Positions 42,432 through 50,308 of a stretch of DNA of 64,000 nucleotides are shown in pieces. The stretch is from Geovibrio thiophilus (GTDB lineage Bacteria > Chrysiogenota > Deferribacteres > Deferribacterales > Geovibrionaceae): positions 1,674,001 through 1,738,000 of the forward strand of contig NZ_CP035108.1 in the NCBI RefSeq assembly GCF_004087915.1. Direction: 5' to 3'. The notes beneath the pieces are model-generated. The model did no database searches. It saw only the letters and a program-made list of their open reading frames with translations, and was not told the DNA's origin. The translations under genes and the position numbers were made by a program. Every line of letters begins with the position of its first letter. Within the stretch, counting starts at the first letter, position 1.

Positions 42432-42875
42432 ATGTTTAAACCGAAGAGAATACTGGTGCCGACTGATTTTTCATCATCCGCCAGAGTTGCAATCCAGCAG
42501 GCTAAGGAAATTGCGGAGCAGTACAATTCAGAGCTGGTTATAATCCATGTCAAAGCGAAGGAAGCCGAAAATCTTCCCCTGTTTTTCCTTGATGATTCCA
42601 AAATTGAAGAAATTAACAAACATCTTGATGAACATATTGATCATGAAATAGAAAAAATCAGAAAAGAGATTTTCTCCGGAAGCATAGTTAAACCGACCGT
42701 CAGGGTATGCCACGGCAACCCCTATGATGAAATCATCAAAACGGCAGATTCCATGGCTTGTGACTTAATCGTAATTTCGTCCAAAGGCAAGAGTTCGTTG
42801 GACGGATTCTTCTTCGGCAGTATCACGGAAAAAGTTGCAAGAAGAGCGCACTGCTCAGTGCTTATTTCCCGCTGA
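42432..42875 (+). CDS. Universal stress protein UspA-family
   Basis: 147 residues from ATG 42432 with AGGAG eight bases upstream. UspA fold: ILVPTDFSSSARVAIQQAKEI, ELVIIHVKAKEA, and ATP-binding DLIVISSKGKSSLDGFFFGSITEKV (G-2x-G-9x-G-S/T-like). Some of these proteins bind ATP and act in stress survival. Single gene upstream of the TRAP transporter. Confidence 0.9.
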   Translation: MFKPKRILVPTDFSSSARVAIQQAKEIAEQYNSELVIIHVKAKEAENLPLFFLDDSKIEEINKHLDEHIDHEIEKIRKEIFSGSIVKPTVRVCHGNPYDEIIKTADSMACDLIVISSKGKSSLDGFFFGSITEKVARRAHCSVLISR

Positions 42876-43065
42876 CACTGTTTTCTGAGTTAACATTTGT
42901 TTAACAATATCCGAAGCCGGCTGACAGTATACTTATATAAAAACATCAAAAAACGACTGCTGCTAAGATACTTACAAAAAGAAACTCTTTTATAAAAAGA
43001 ACAAAACCATTGTAATCAGTACCTTTTAATGGTATTTTTTTATATTAAATGATGGAGGAAATTTT

Positions 43066-44028
43066 ATGAAGTCAGGACTTTTCAAAACAGCTTTTGCTAT
43101 TTTAGCGCTCTGCACAGCGCTTATAGCTCTCCCCTCCGCTGCGTCCGCCGCTATGTACAAATTCTCAGGCGGTCCCTCAGGCGGAACATTCATGTATTAC
43201 GCAAACGGCATAGCTCAGCTTGTCAAAACCCCGGACATCAGAATCCTTGCCAGTGCTTCCAACGGTTCTGTTGAAAACGTAAGGCTTGTTGATTCAGGCA
43301 GAGCAAGCATGGGTGTTGCTTATGCGGGTGATGTTTTCCTCGCAAGAAAAGGCGAGCTTACCGGTGACACCAGAAAGTATGAAAACGTAATGGCAATAGG
43401 CTATTTCTACGGCGCACCCGCCCACATGATAGTCAGAGCCGATGCTAAAATCAATTCCACCGCTGACCTCGCAGGCAAAAGAGTTGGCGTGGGTGACGCA
43501 GGCTCGGGCGCTGCTTCCAACGCTGAGCGTTATTTCACTCAGCTTAAAGTATGGGATAAAATGAAGCCTCAGTTCATAGGCTACAGAAACGCTGCGGCAG
43601 CCTTCGGCAACAACCAGCTTGACGGCTTCTGGGTATTCGCAGGTTTCCCCAACTCATCGGTTATCGAAGCCGCGCTCCAGAATGATGTTAAAATAATGAG
43701 CCTCTGGAGCGACGCACAGAAAGGCGGACTCGTCGCAGAGTATCCTTTCTATTCCAAAGTCGTTATCCCCGCAAACACTTACAAAGGACAGACTCAGCCT
43801 GTGGAAACAATTCAGGACGGTGCTATATGGGTAGTTAACAAAGATGTACCCGCTGACGTTGTTTATGAAATGACTAAGGAAGTTTACAGCCCCGAAGGCT
43901 TCAAACACCTTATAGAAATCCATAAATCCGCTCAGGAAATGAGCATAGAAGGCGGTCTCACAGGTATAGCCACGCCCGTTCACCCCGGTGCCGCTAAATA
44001 CTGGAAAGAAAAAGGCGTTCTTAAGTAA
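43066..44028 (+). CDS. TAXI-family TRAP transporter periplasmic solute receptor
   Basis: 320 residues. Signal peptide (1 to about 29, ASAAMYKFSGG). TAXI signature: YKFSGGPSGGTFMYYANGIAQ, GSVENVRLVDSGRASMGVAYAGD, AIGYFYGAPAHMIVRADAKI, GSGAASNAERYF and the C-terminal IATPVHPGAAKYWKEKGVLK. Binds an organic anion (often glutamate or a carboxylate) and delivers it to the permease. GGAGG precedes the ATG. A hairpin lies between this gene and its permease. Confidence 0.93.
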   Translation: MKSGLFKTAFAILALCTALIALPSAASAAMYKFSGGPSGGTFMYYANGIAQLVKTPDIRILASASNGSVENVRLVDSGRASMGVAYAGDVFLARKGELTGDTRKYENVMAIGYFYGAPAHMIVRADAKINSTADLAGKRVGVGDAGSGAASNAERYFTQLKVWDKMKPQFIGYRNAAAAFGNNQLDGFWVFAGFPNSSVIEAALQNDVKIMSLWSDAQKGGLVAEYPFYSKVVIPANTYKGQTQPVETIQDGAIWVVNKDVPADVVYEMTKEVYSPEGFKHLIEIHKSAQEMSIEGGLTGIATPVHPGAAKYWKEKGVLK

Positions 44029-44094
44029 GAAGAAAAACCGCTGTCCGTGGACAAACTCCTCTGACGGCACCCTTATCACAACAAAACACAATAT

Positions 44095-44121
44095 GCGGCA
44101 GGGATACTCCTGCCGCTTTTA
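44095..44121 (+). terminator. Hairpin/terminator between TAXI receptor and permease genes
   Basis: GCGGCAGG-gatact-CCTGCCGC followed by TTTTATT. Partial termination here would give more receptor than permease. Confidence 0.7.
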
Positions 44122-44154
44122 TTAGGGTTAATCTGGTTTTTTCGGAGGACTTAA

Positions 44155-45888
44155 GTGTACGATAACCTTACAAAAATTGAAAAATACCTTTACGATGGGA
44201 TGGCGCTTTTTCTCGTTCTCTTCTATTCATACTCGGCGCTTGTAGTGCCCGCCGCCACCCAGTACCACAAAGGAGTGTATGTCTTTGTTACATATATTCT
44301 TGTCTTTCTGGTTTACAAATCAAAAAGCATATTCTTCCGCATAGTGGATTATATACTATTGATTCTGTCAGCGGTAACCGTCATCTACTTCATGATGAAC
44401 TTTGAAGCCCTGAACTACAGAACAGGTGCGGAAACGCAGACAGACGGAATCATAGCCATAATAGGCGTGCTGATAGGCATTGAAGTCGCCCGCAGAGCAG
44501 TGGGAACTGTGTTTGTGGTACTCGGGGCGGTTCTTCTCCTGTACGGCGTCTACGGACCTTACGCACCGGAGCTTCTTATGCACCCGGGCGGCTCCTTCAT
44601 GGAAATATGTGTAACCTGTTTCTATAAAAACGACGGAGTGTTCGGCATAATGGCGGATGTTCTTGCCACGTACGTGCTTCTGTTCGTTATATTCGGAGCC
44701 TTCCTTGAAAAGTCCGGTGCTCAGAAATTCTTCATTGATCTGCCCGTTGTTCTTGTGGGACACAAAACGGGCGGTCCTGCCAAGGTCGCGGTTATCGCCA
44801 GCGCGCTTTTCGGTTCAATATCGGGCAGCGCCATAGCGAATACAGTGTCAACCGGAGCCTTCACTATTCCTCTCATGAAAAAAGTCGGCTTCAAGCCCCA
44901 CGTGGCAGGCGCCATTGAACCTGCGGCGTCCATAGGCGGAATGTTTATGCCTCCAATCATGGGCGCAGGCGGCTTCATCATGGCGGAGCTTACGGGCATC
45001 CCCTATTCCAAGATCATGCTTATAGCAATCTTCCCCGCGATGATGTACTTCTTCAGTGTTTTCGTAATGGTTCACTTTGAAGCGAAGATTCATAACATCA
45101 GAGGCGAAAAGTCCGAAGAATCCGCAATGAAAATCTTCAAAGAAGGCTGGTATTACATCCTTCCTCTGGGAGTTATCACCGTGCTCATGATCATCGGCTA
45201 CGATGCTGGTCTCTCAGCAGTGGTGGGTATACTCACATGCCTTGTGATAAGCTGGTTTAAGAAGGAAACGAGAATAGACCTCGGCGGAATGGTGGACGCC
45301 GCGAGAAAAGGCGCGGAAAGCAGTCTTAAAATCGGCGCTACTGTTGGTGTAATCGGTATTATCATCGCCATGCTCACGTTCAGCGGTCTTATACTCACCT
45401 TCGCTGATATAGTGATCGGACTGGCGGAAGGAAAGCTCTGGCTTACAATTCTGCTCATTGCTCTTGCATCCCTCATCCTCGGCATGGGTGTTCCGGTTAC
45501 GGCGGCTTACCTCATCACGGCTGTTGTCGCAGTGCCTGCGCTGACTCACCTAGGCGTAAGCCCAATAGCGGCGCATATGATTGTTTACTGGCTCAGTCAG
45601 GATTCAAATATAACACCTCCGGTGTGCATAGCGGCATTCGCGGGAGCAGCCATAGCAGAGGCGCATATGTGGAAAACAGCGTTCAACGCTTTTAAGTTCG
45701 CGAAATTTCTATACCTTGCGCCGTTCCTGTTCGGTTATGTGCCGGCTTTCTCTCTGGACGGCTCATCCATGGATATAGTCAAGGCATTCATACTGATAAT
45801 AATCGGTACATGGCTGTATTCGTATCTGCTCAGCTTCGCATGGTACTACACAATAAAAAACAGGTTCATACCCGCTAAAGCGGCATAA
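44155..45888 (+). CDS. TRAP transporter fused permease (DctQM type)
   Basis: 577 residues, starting at GTG 44155 with GGAGG upstream. About 16 hydrophobic segments: an N-terminal 4-helix DctQ-like part then a 12-helix DctM-like part with SGSAIANTVSTGAFTIPLMKK and PAASIGGMFMPPIMGAGGFIMAE. This is the single fused membrane subunit that partners TAXI receptors. Uses an ion gradient. Substrate is set by the receptor. Confidence 0.93.
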   Translation: MYDNLTKIEKYLYDGMALFLVLFYSYSALVVPAATQYHKGVYVFVTYILVFLVYKSKSIFFRIVDYILLILSAVTVIYFMMNFEALNYRTGAETQTDGIIAIIGVLIGIEVARRAVGTVFVVLGAVLLLYGVYGPYAPELLMHPGGSFMEICVTCFYKNDGVFGIMADVLATYVLLFVIFGAFLEKSGAQKFFIDLPVVLVGHKTGGPAKVAVIASALFGSISGSAIANTVSTGAFTIPLMKKVGFKPHVAGAIEPAASIGGMFMPPIMGAGGFIMAELTGIPYSKIMLIAIFPAMMYFFSVFVMVHFEAKIHNIRGEKSEESAMKIFKEGWYYILPLGVITVLMIIGYDAGLSAVVGILTCLVISWFKKETRIDLGGMVDAARKGAESSLKIGATVGVIGIIIAMLTFSGLILTFADIVIGLAEGKLWLTILLIALASLILGMGVPVTAAYLITAVVAVPALTHLGVSPIAAHMIVYWLSQDSNITPPVCIAAFAGAAIAEAHMWKTAFNAFKFAKFLYLAPFLFGYVPAFSLDGSSMDIVKAFILIIIGTWLYSYLLSFAWYYTIKNRFIPAKAA

Positions 45889-45896
45889 GATTTTTC

Positions 45897-45927
45897 AGAC
45901 CGGAGATAAAACTCCGGTCTTTTTTTG
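45897..45927 (+). terminator. Intrinsic terminator after TRAP permease
   Basis: AGACCGGAG-ataaaa-CTCCGGTCT followed by seven T. Confidence 0.9.
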
Positions 45928-46027
45928 TTTTATTTGACACCAGTCAATTCATTTTTCCGACCATGCTTTATATTTAGACTCACAAAGACGAATAAACGGG
46001 TTATAAATATAAATTGCAGAGGTAAAC

Positions 46028-47215
46028 ATGAGCTTTTCGCAGATGACAATCAAAGAAATAATCGATAACCACCCCGAGACAAGAGACATATTCGTATCCA
46101 ACGGGTTTGAACACTTTAAAGACGATGCCAAGCTTAACACTCTGGGCAAATTCCTTAAGCTGGAAACAGCCCTGAAAAATAAAAAGTTTGATGTGGATAC
46201 CTTCGTGGCGCTCCTTGAGGACAAAGTGAACTCCAACGAAGCTGCGGCGGATGTTACTCTTAAAAAAACTAAAACAGAAGGCGCAGTGAGCATGAAGGGG
46301 CTTCTCCCCTGCCCTGTGCGCCTGCCCATACTTGAAAAGATAGACGCTTACGCCGAAAGCGAAGGCGTGTCGGTTGCGTATAAGCTCGAAGCAGCCTCTA
46401 TCGGTGCCGACTGGATGAACGCTGAGATAAGAAACGCCGAATCGGTTGACTCTCTGGCGGACATTTACCTCTCCGCAGGGTTTGAGCTTTTCTTCAGCAA
46501 AAGCTTCCGTGATAAGCTTCATGCGGACGGCAGCTTCAAAAACCTCGTTGAAACAGGCATAAACGCCAGATTCACAGACCTGAAGCTTGAAGACCCGAGA
46601 AACATTCTCTCCATAGTTTCCCTTGTGCCCGCGGTGTTCATGCTGAACCTTGAGGAGCAGGGAGACCTGCCCGAACCGAAAACATGGGCTGATCTCCTCC
46701 GCCCTGAATATGAAAACAAAGTTGCTCTCCCCGTGGGCGACTTCGATCTCTTTAACGCCATCCTCCTGAATATATACAAAGATCACGGTATAGAGGGCGT
46801 GAGGAAGCTGGGCAAATGCCTTATCAGATCAATGCACCCTGCGGAAATGGTTAAGAATGCGGGAAAAAAGGTTGCAGGCAAGCCTTATATCACTATCATG
46901 CCCTATTTCTTCACCAAGATGCTCGCAGGACTCAAGACTGTTAAGGTTTACTTCCCTGAGGACGGAGCGATTGTGAGCCCTGTTTTCATGCTGGCAAGGG
47001 ATAAAGAGGGCGTGCGCCCCCTTGCTCAGGCTGTCGCGGGAAAAGAAATTGGTGAAATTCTCACACAGAAAGGGCTTTTCCCTTCCACTCACCCCGAGGT
47101 GCAGAACGTTCTGCCAGATTACGCCCCGTTTAAGTGGATCGGCTGGGATTTTATAGAGAATAATGATATTGATCAGATAATAGAAGAAACAATGAACATA
47201 TTCAAAAACTCCTGA
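46028..47215 (+). CDS. Cytoplasmic binding-protein-fold protein with DUF1858-like N-terminus
   Basis: 395 residues without a signal peptide. N-terminal domain (about 1-65, MTIKEIIDNHPETRDIFVSNGFEHF) is similar to DUF1858/ScdA-N helical domains. The rest (about 90-395) has the fold of iron-type ABC solute-binding proteins (EPKTWADLLRPEYENKVALPVGDFDLFNAILLN, AIVSPVFMLARD, HPEVQNVLPDYAPFKWIGWDF). A periplasmic-type receptor kept in the cytoplasm is unusual. It begins a three-gene unit with a HypB-like GTPase (5-base gap) and an ABC ATPase; no permease is present. Function unknown; metal or cofactor handling is a reasonable guess. Confidence 0.75.
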   Translation: MSFSQMTIKEIIDNHPETRDIFVSNGFEHFKDDAKLNTLGKFLKLETALKNKKFDVDTFVALLEDKVNSNEAAADVTLKKTKTEGAVSMKGLLPCPVRLPILEKIDAYAESEGVSVAYKLEAASIGADWMNAEIRNAESVDSLADIYLSAGFELFFSKSFRDKLHADGSFKNLVETGINARFTDLKLEDPRNILSIVSLVPAVFMLNLEEQGDLPEPKTWADLLRPEYENKVALPVGDFDLFNAILLNIYKDHGIEGVRKLGKCLIRSMHPAEMVKNAGKKVAGKPYITIMPYFFTKMLAGLKTVKVYFPEDGAIVSPVFMLARDKEGVRPLAQAVAGKEIGEILTQKGLFPSTHPEVQNVLPDYAPFKWIGWDFIENNDIDQIIEETMNIFKNS

Positions 47216-47220
47216 GGTTT

Positions 47221-47913
47221 ATGATGAAATTTATAACAGTTTCCGGACCCCCTTCATCGGGCAAAACATCGGTAATTCTGAAAACCATAGATGCTCTCGC
47301 CTCCAGAGAGCTTAAGACAGGCGTAGTCAAATTTGACTGCCTCACGACGGACGACGACAAGCTGTACGAGAAAAAAGGTATTCCTGTCAAAAAAGGTCTT
47401 TCCGGCGCGTTATGCCCCGATCACTTCTTCGTAAGCAATGTTGAAGAGTGTGTACGCTGGGGAAAAGACAAAGGACTTGATATACTCATAAGTGAGAGCG
47501 CCGGACTCTGCAACAGATGCTCTCCGCACATAAAAGACATCACGGCAGTATGCGTGATTGACAACCTCAGCGGAGTGAACACGCCCAAGAAGATTGGTCC
47601 CATGCTGAAGTCCGCTGATATAGTGATCATCACCAAGGGCGACATAGTATCTCAGGCGGAAAGGGAGGTCTTCGCGTCCAGAGTGAAGATAGCAAACCCC
47701 GCAGCTACCATAATGAACGTGAACGGTATCACCGGACAGGGCGCTTATGAGCTTTCACGTCTGTTCATCAGCGGTGATGAAATAGAAACTCTCAAGGGAC
47801 GCATGCTGAGATTTTCCATGCCTTCCGCTCTCTGCTCCTACTGCCTCGGCGAAAGGAGAATCGGCGACAGCTACCAGATGGGCAACGTCCGTAAAATGGA
47901 TATGGAGGAATAA
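47221..47913 (+). CDS. HypB/CobW-like GTPase with Cys pairs
   Basis: 230 residues. Walker A GPPSSGKTS (9-17), Walker B-like region LDILISESAG, and nucleotide-specificity motif TKGD (138-141). Two Cys pairs, Cys97-x2-Cys100 (GLCNRCSPH) and Cys205-x2-Cys208 (LCSYCLGERR), can bind a metal. The order resembles the HypB nickel GTPase (ESAG replacing the ENVGNLVCP segment) and other SIMIBI metallochaperones. It probably inserts a metal or cofactor into a target protein. Middle of a tight unit with the binding-protein-fold and ABC ATPase genes. Confidence 0.75.
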   Translation: MMKFITVSGPPSSGKTSVILKTIDALASRELKTGVVKFDCLTTDDDKLYEKKGIPVKKGLSGALCPDHFFVSNVEECVRWGKDKGLDILISESAGLCNRCSPHIKDITAVCVIDNLSGVNTPKKIGPMLKSADIVIITKGDIVSQAEREVFASRVKIANPAATIMNVNGITGQGAYELSRLFISGDEIETLKGRMLRFSMPSALCSYCLGERRIGDSYQMGNVRKMDMEE

Positions 47914-47915
47914 TA

Positions 47916-48914
47916 ATGAAAAAAGCCGCCGACAGGAAATTTTCCGAACAGACATACATGACCGATTTTTTTGAGAGCTTCGGTCTTAAAATAGAGAATA
48001 TGGCTATAACCCCTGCTGAGTACATAAGCAGCGTGCCCGAAGAGAAGCTTGAGGATCTGGGCATTGAGCCTGAAACCTTTTTCATTTCCCTTGAAGCTTT
48101 CGTAGCGGATTTTGAGTCCATGATGAGCGACAAGGGAATGAACGTTGAAAGCCTCACCATCGTGGGCGGACAGGACAAAAGCGGAAATCCGGAAAATGTT
48201 AAGCTAACTATAAACAAAGGTGATATAATCTGCATAGTAGGACCTACCGGCTCGGGTAAAAGCCGCCTGCTGGCGGATATAGAATGGCTGGCGGACGGAG
48301 ACACCCCCACCGGAAGGCGGATTCTGATAAACGGTGAAAAACCGGATCTATCAATACGCTATTCTCCTGAGCATAAGCTTGTGGCGCAGCTTTCGCAGAA
48401 CATGAACTTTGTCATGGACTTAACAGCGGAAGAGTTCGTTATGATGCACGCTGAAAGCAGGCTTGTGGAAAACCCCGCGGAGAAAACAGCGCTGATAATC
48501 GAGCAGGCAAATATGCTTGCGGGGGAACAATTTAAACCGGATACTCCCGTAACCTCCCTCAGCGGCGGTCAGTCCCGTGCGCTGATGATAGCGGACACAG
48601 CCTTTCTGAGCAAGTCGCCGGTTGTTCTTGTTGATGAGATCGAAAACGCCGGAATCGACAGAAAAAAAGCTCTGGAACTGCTTGTGAAGGAAGAGAAGCT
48701 TGTTCTCATGGCGACTCATGACCCTATCCTTGCTCTCATGGGCTCAAAAAGGATTGTGATAAAAAACGGCGGAATACACGAGATCATAGAAACTTCTTCA
48801 GAGGAAAGGGGAAGCCTTGAAGCTCTGCGTAAGCTGGATGAAAAACTTCTCACTATGAGGAACATTCTGAGAACCGGCGGAAGGTTGAATAATATCGATG
48901 ATACAATAATTTAG
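47916..48914 (+). CDS. ABC-type ATPase with extra N-terminal domain, no cognate permease
   Basis: 332 residues. About 85 residues of unknown domain come first. The ATPase core has Walker A GPTGSGKSR (109-117), signature LSGGQSRAL (about 214), Walker B VVLVDEIENAG (about 237) and H-loop ATHDP (about 267). No membrane segment and no permease gene in the neighbourhood. Cytoplasmic ABC ATPases work in metal-cluster assembly, DNA repair or translation; here the GTPase neighbour suggests a cofactor-insertion machine. AGGAG precedes the ATG, 2 bases after the GTPase stop. Confidence 0.8.
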   Translation: MKKAADRKFSEQTYMTDFFESFGLKIENMAITPAEYISSVPEEKLEDLGIEPETFFISLEAFVADFESMMSDKGMNVESLTIVGGQDKSGNPENVKLTINKGDIICIVGPTGSGKSRLLADIEWLADGDTPTGRRILINGEKPDLSIRYSPEHKLVAQLSQNMNFVMDLTAEEFVMMHAESRLVENPAEKTALIIEQANMLAGEQFKPDTPVTSLSGGQSRALMIADTAFLSKSPVVLVDEIENAGIDRKKALELLVKEEKLVLMATHDPILALMGSKRIVIKNGGIHEIIETSSEERGSLEALRKLDEKLLTMRNILRTGGRLNNIDDTII

Positions 48915-48950
48915 GTTGCAGATGATACGGCTTTTCAGTATTGTCGTTTG

Positions 48951-50114
48951 ATGAGGAACTATTTGGAAGAAAATGAAAATCTGCATACGTTTTTTGCATC
49001 TGCGCAGAGAACTCCCCATGAGGAAATAGTCCGGAAAGCCCGGGAGGTCAGAAGCGCCCCGTACATTGCGCAGATACTGGATTCTCTGCCGGATACCGTT
49101 GCGGTTCTGGACGAAAACAGACAGATTATCTTCGCGAATAAGCTCCTTTTGACCCTCCTCGGTCTGCCCGATCAGGAAAAACTCATAGGCATGCGCCCCG
49201 GAGAAGCTCTGGCGTGCATGCACGCCTTTGCGGACGGCTGTCCATCCTGCGGAACAACGGAATACTGCTCCCAGTGCGGCGCTGTGGGAGCTATTCTCGG
49301 CGCGAACCTGCTTGCTGATGAAATAAAGGAATGCAGAATAGTCACCGAGCATGGAGATGCGTTCGATCTTCTCGTCACAACAAGAATAATCCCGGTAAAC
49401 AACTCAGAATACATACTTTTCATAGCCAAAAACATTGCTGACGAAAAACGGAGAATCATTCTGGAGAGAATTTTCTACCACGATATATCAAACCTCGCCG
49501 GGGTAATCCACACCATGAGCGATATACTCAAGGACTCCCCTCCCCCTGCGGACTGCTCTGAATACCACAGCATTCTCTACGGAACCTCAAAAGCACTGGT
49601 GGAGGAGGTTCAGTCCCACAGGCTGCTGAGCCTTGCCGAATCCAAGGAGCTGGTAATAAATATTGAGCGTGCGGACAGTCTGTCCATTGCCGGCGAAGCA
49701 GTGATGATCTATTCCAACCACAGTGCCGCTTTCCAGAGAGAAGTTGCCGTCGCGGAAAACTCAGAACAGATCTTTTTTGAAACTGATAAAACGATCCTGA
49801 GAAGAGTTCTCGGCAATATGATAAAAAACGCCCTTGAAGCCAGCCTCGAAGGTGAAAAAGTAATCACAGGCTGCTACAGAAAAAATGAAAATGCTGTTTT
49901 CTTCGTCCACAACAACGGGTTCATGCCCAAGGATGTCCAGCTGCAGGTTTTCCAGCGCTCCTTCTCCACCAAAGGCAAAGGGCGGGGCTTAGGCACATAC
50001 AGCATTAAGCTTCTCGCCGAAAATTATCTCAAAGGCAAAGTTCGCTTTGAAACAAGCAAAGAGAACGGAACAACCTTCTTCGCGGAGCTGCCTCTCTCGT
50101 ATTCTCCTTTCTGA
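48951..50114 (+). CDS. PAS sensor histidine kinase with Cys-rich PAS insert
   Basis: 387 residues from ATG 48951. PAS-type domain (about 35-165) contains five Cys in 21 residues, ALACMHAFADGCPSCGTTEY and CSQCGAV, a likely redox or metal sensor. The H-box is FYHDISNLAG (His-Asp at about 178), the N-box GNMIKNALEAS and the G-box GRGLGTYSIKLLAEN. A cytosolic kinase; no membrane helix. A response regulator is not adjacent. It follows the ABC ATPase gene in the same direction by about 36 bases, so it may regulate or be regulated with that cassette. Confidence 0.85.
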   Translation: MRNYLEENENLHTFFASAQRTPHEEIVRKAREVRSAPYIAQILDSLPDTVAVLDENRQIIFANKLLLTLLGLPDQEKLIGMRPGEALACMHAFADGCPSCGTTEYCSQCGAVGAILGANLLADEIKECRIVTEHGDAFDLLVTTRIIPVNNSEYILFIAKNIADEKRRIILERIFYHDISNLAGVIHTMSDILKDSPPPADCSEYHSILYGTSKALVEEVQSHRLLSLAESKELVINIERADSLSIAGEAVMIYSNHSAAFQREVAVAENSEQIFFETDKTILRRVLGNMIKNALEASLEGEKVITGCYRKNENAVFFVHNNGFMPKDVQLQVFQRSFSTKGKGRGLGTYSIKLLAENYLKGKVRFETSKENGTTFFAELPLSYSPF

Positions 50115-50162
50115 CTGCCTGCTTTTAGTAATCTTTTCAACTGACAAACTCGGAATTTGATA

Positions 50163-50250
50163 TTGCGGATATATGAGATTGCTTCACTAAAGCTGCAATG
50201 ACAGTAAGTTATGTCACTGCGATGAACGAGGCGATGTGGCAGTCTCAGAT
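50163..50250. repeat. Second degenerate GCGAGGAGCG-type palindromic repeat
   Basis: GAGATTGCTTCACTAAAGC, TGCAATGAC, then GTCACTGCGATGAACGAGGC, GTGGCAGTCTCAGA in inverted arrangement. Same family as the element at 1421-1506. Confidence 0.6.
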
Positions 50251-50263
50251 TATTGTCCCTGAT

Positions 50264-50292
50264 AAAAAAAGAGCCCTCCGTTTCCGGAGGGC
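50264..50292 (-). terminator. Terminator of the pyruvate:ferredoxin oxidoreductase gene
   Basis: GCCCTCCG-tttc-CGGAGGGC, followed on the minus strand by seven T. Confidence 0.9.
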
Positions 50293-50308
50293 ACTGAAGC
50301 TTTTTGAA

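Noticed and set aside
43006-43041. Possible attenuator before the TAXI receptor gene
   Set aside because: Only a six-base stem with a 16-base loop ahead of a T run; too weak to call.
46001-46786. 261-residue minus-strand frame
   Set aside because: Antisense shadow of the binding-protein-fold gene at 46028.
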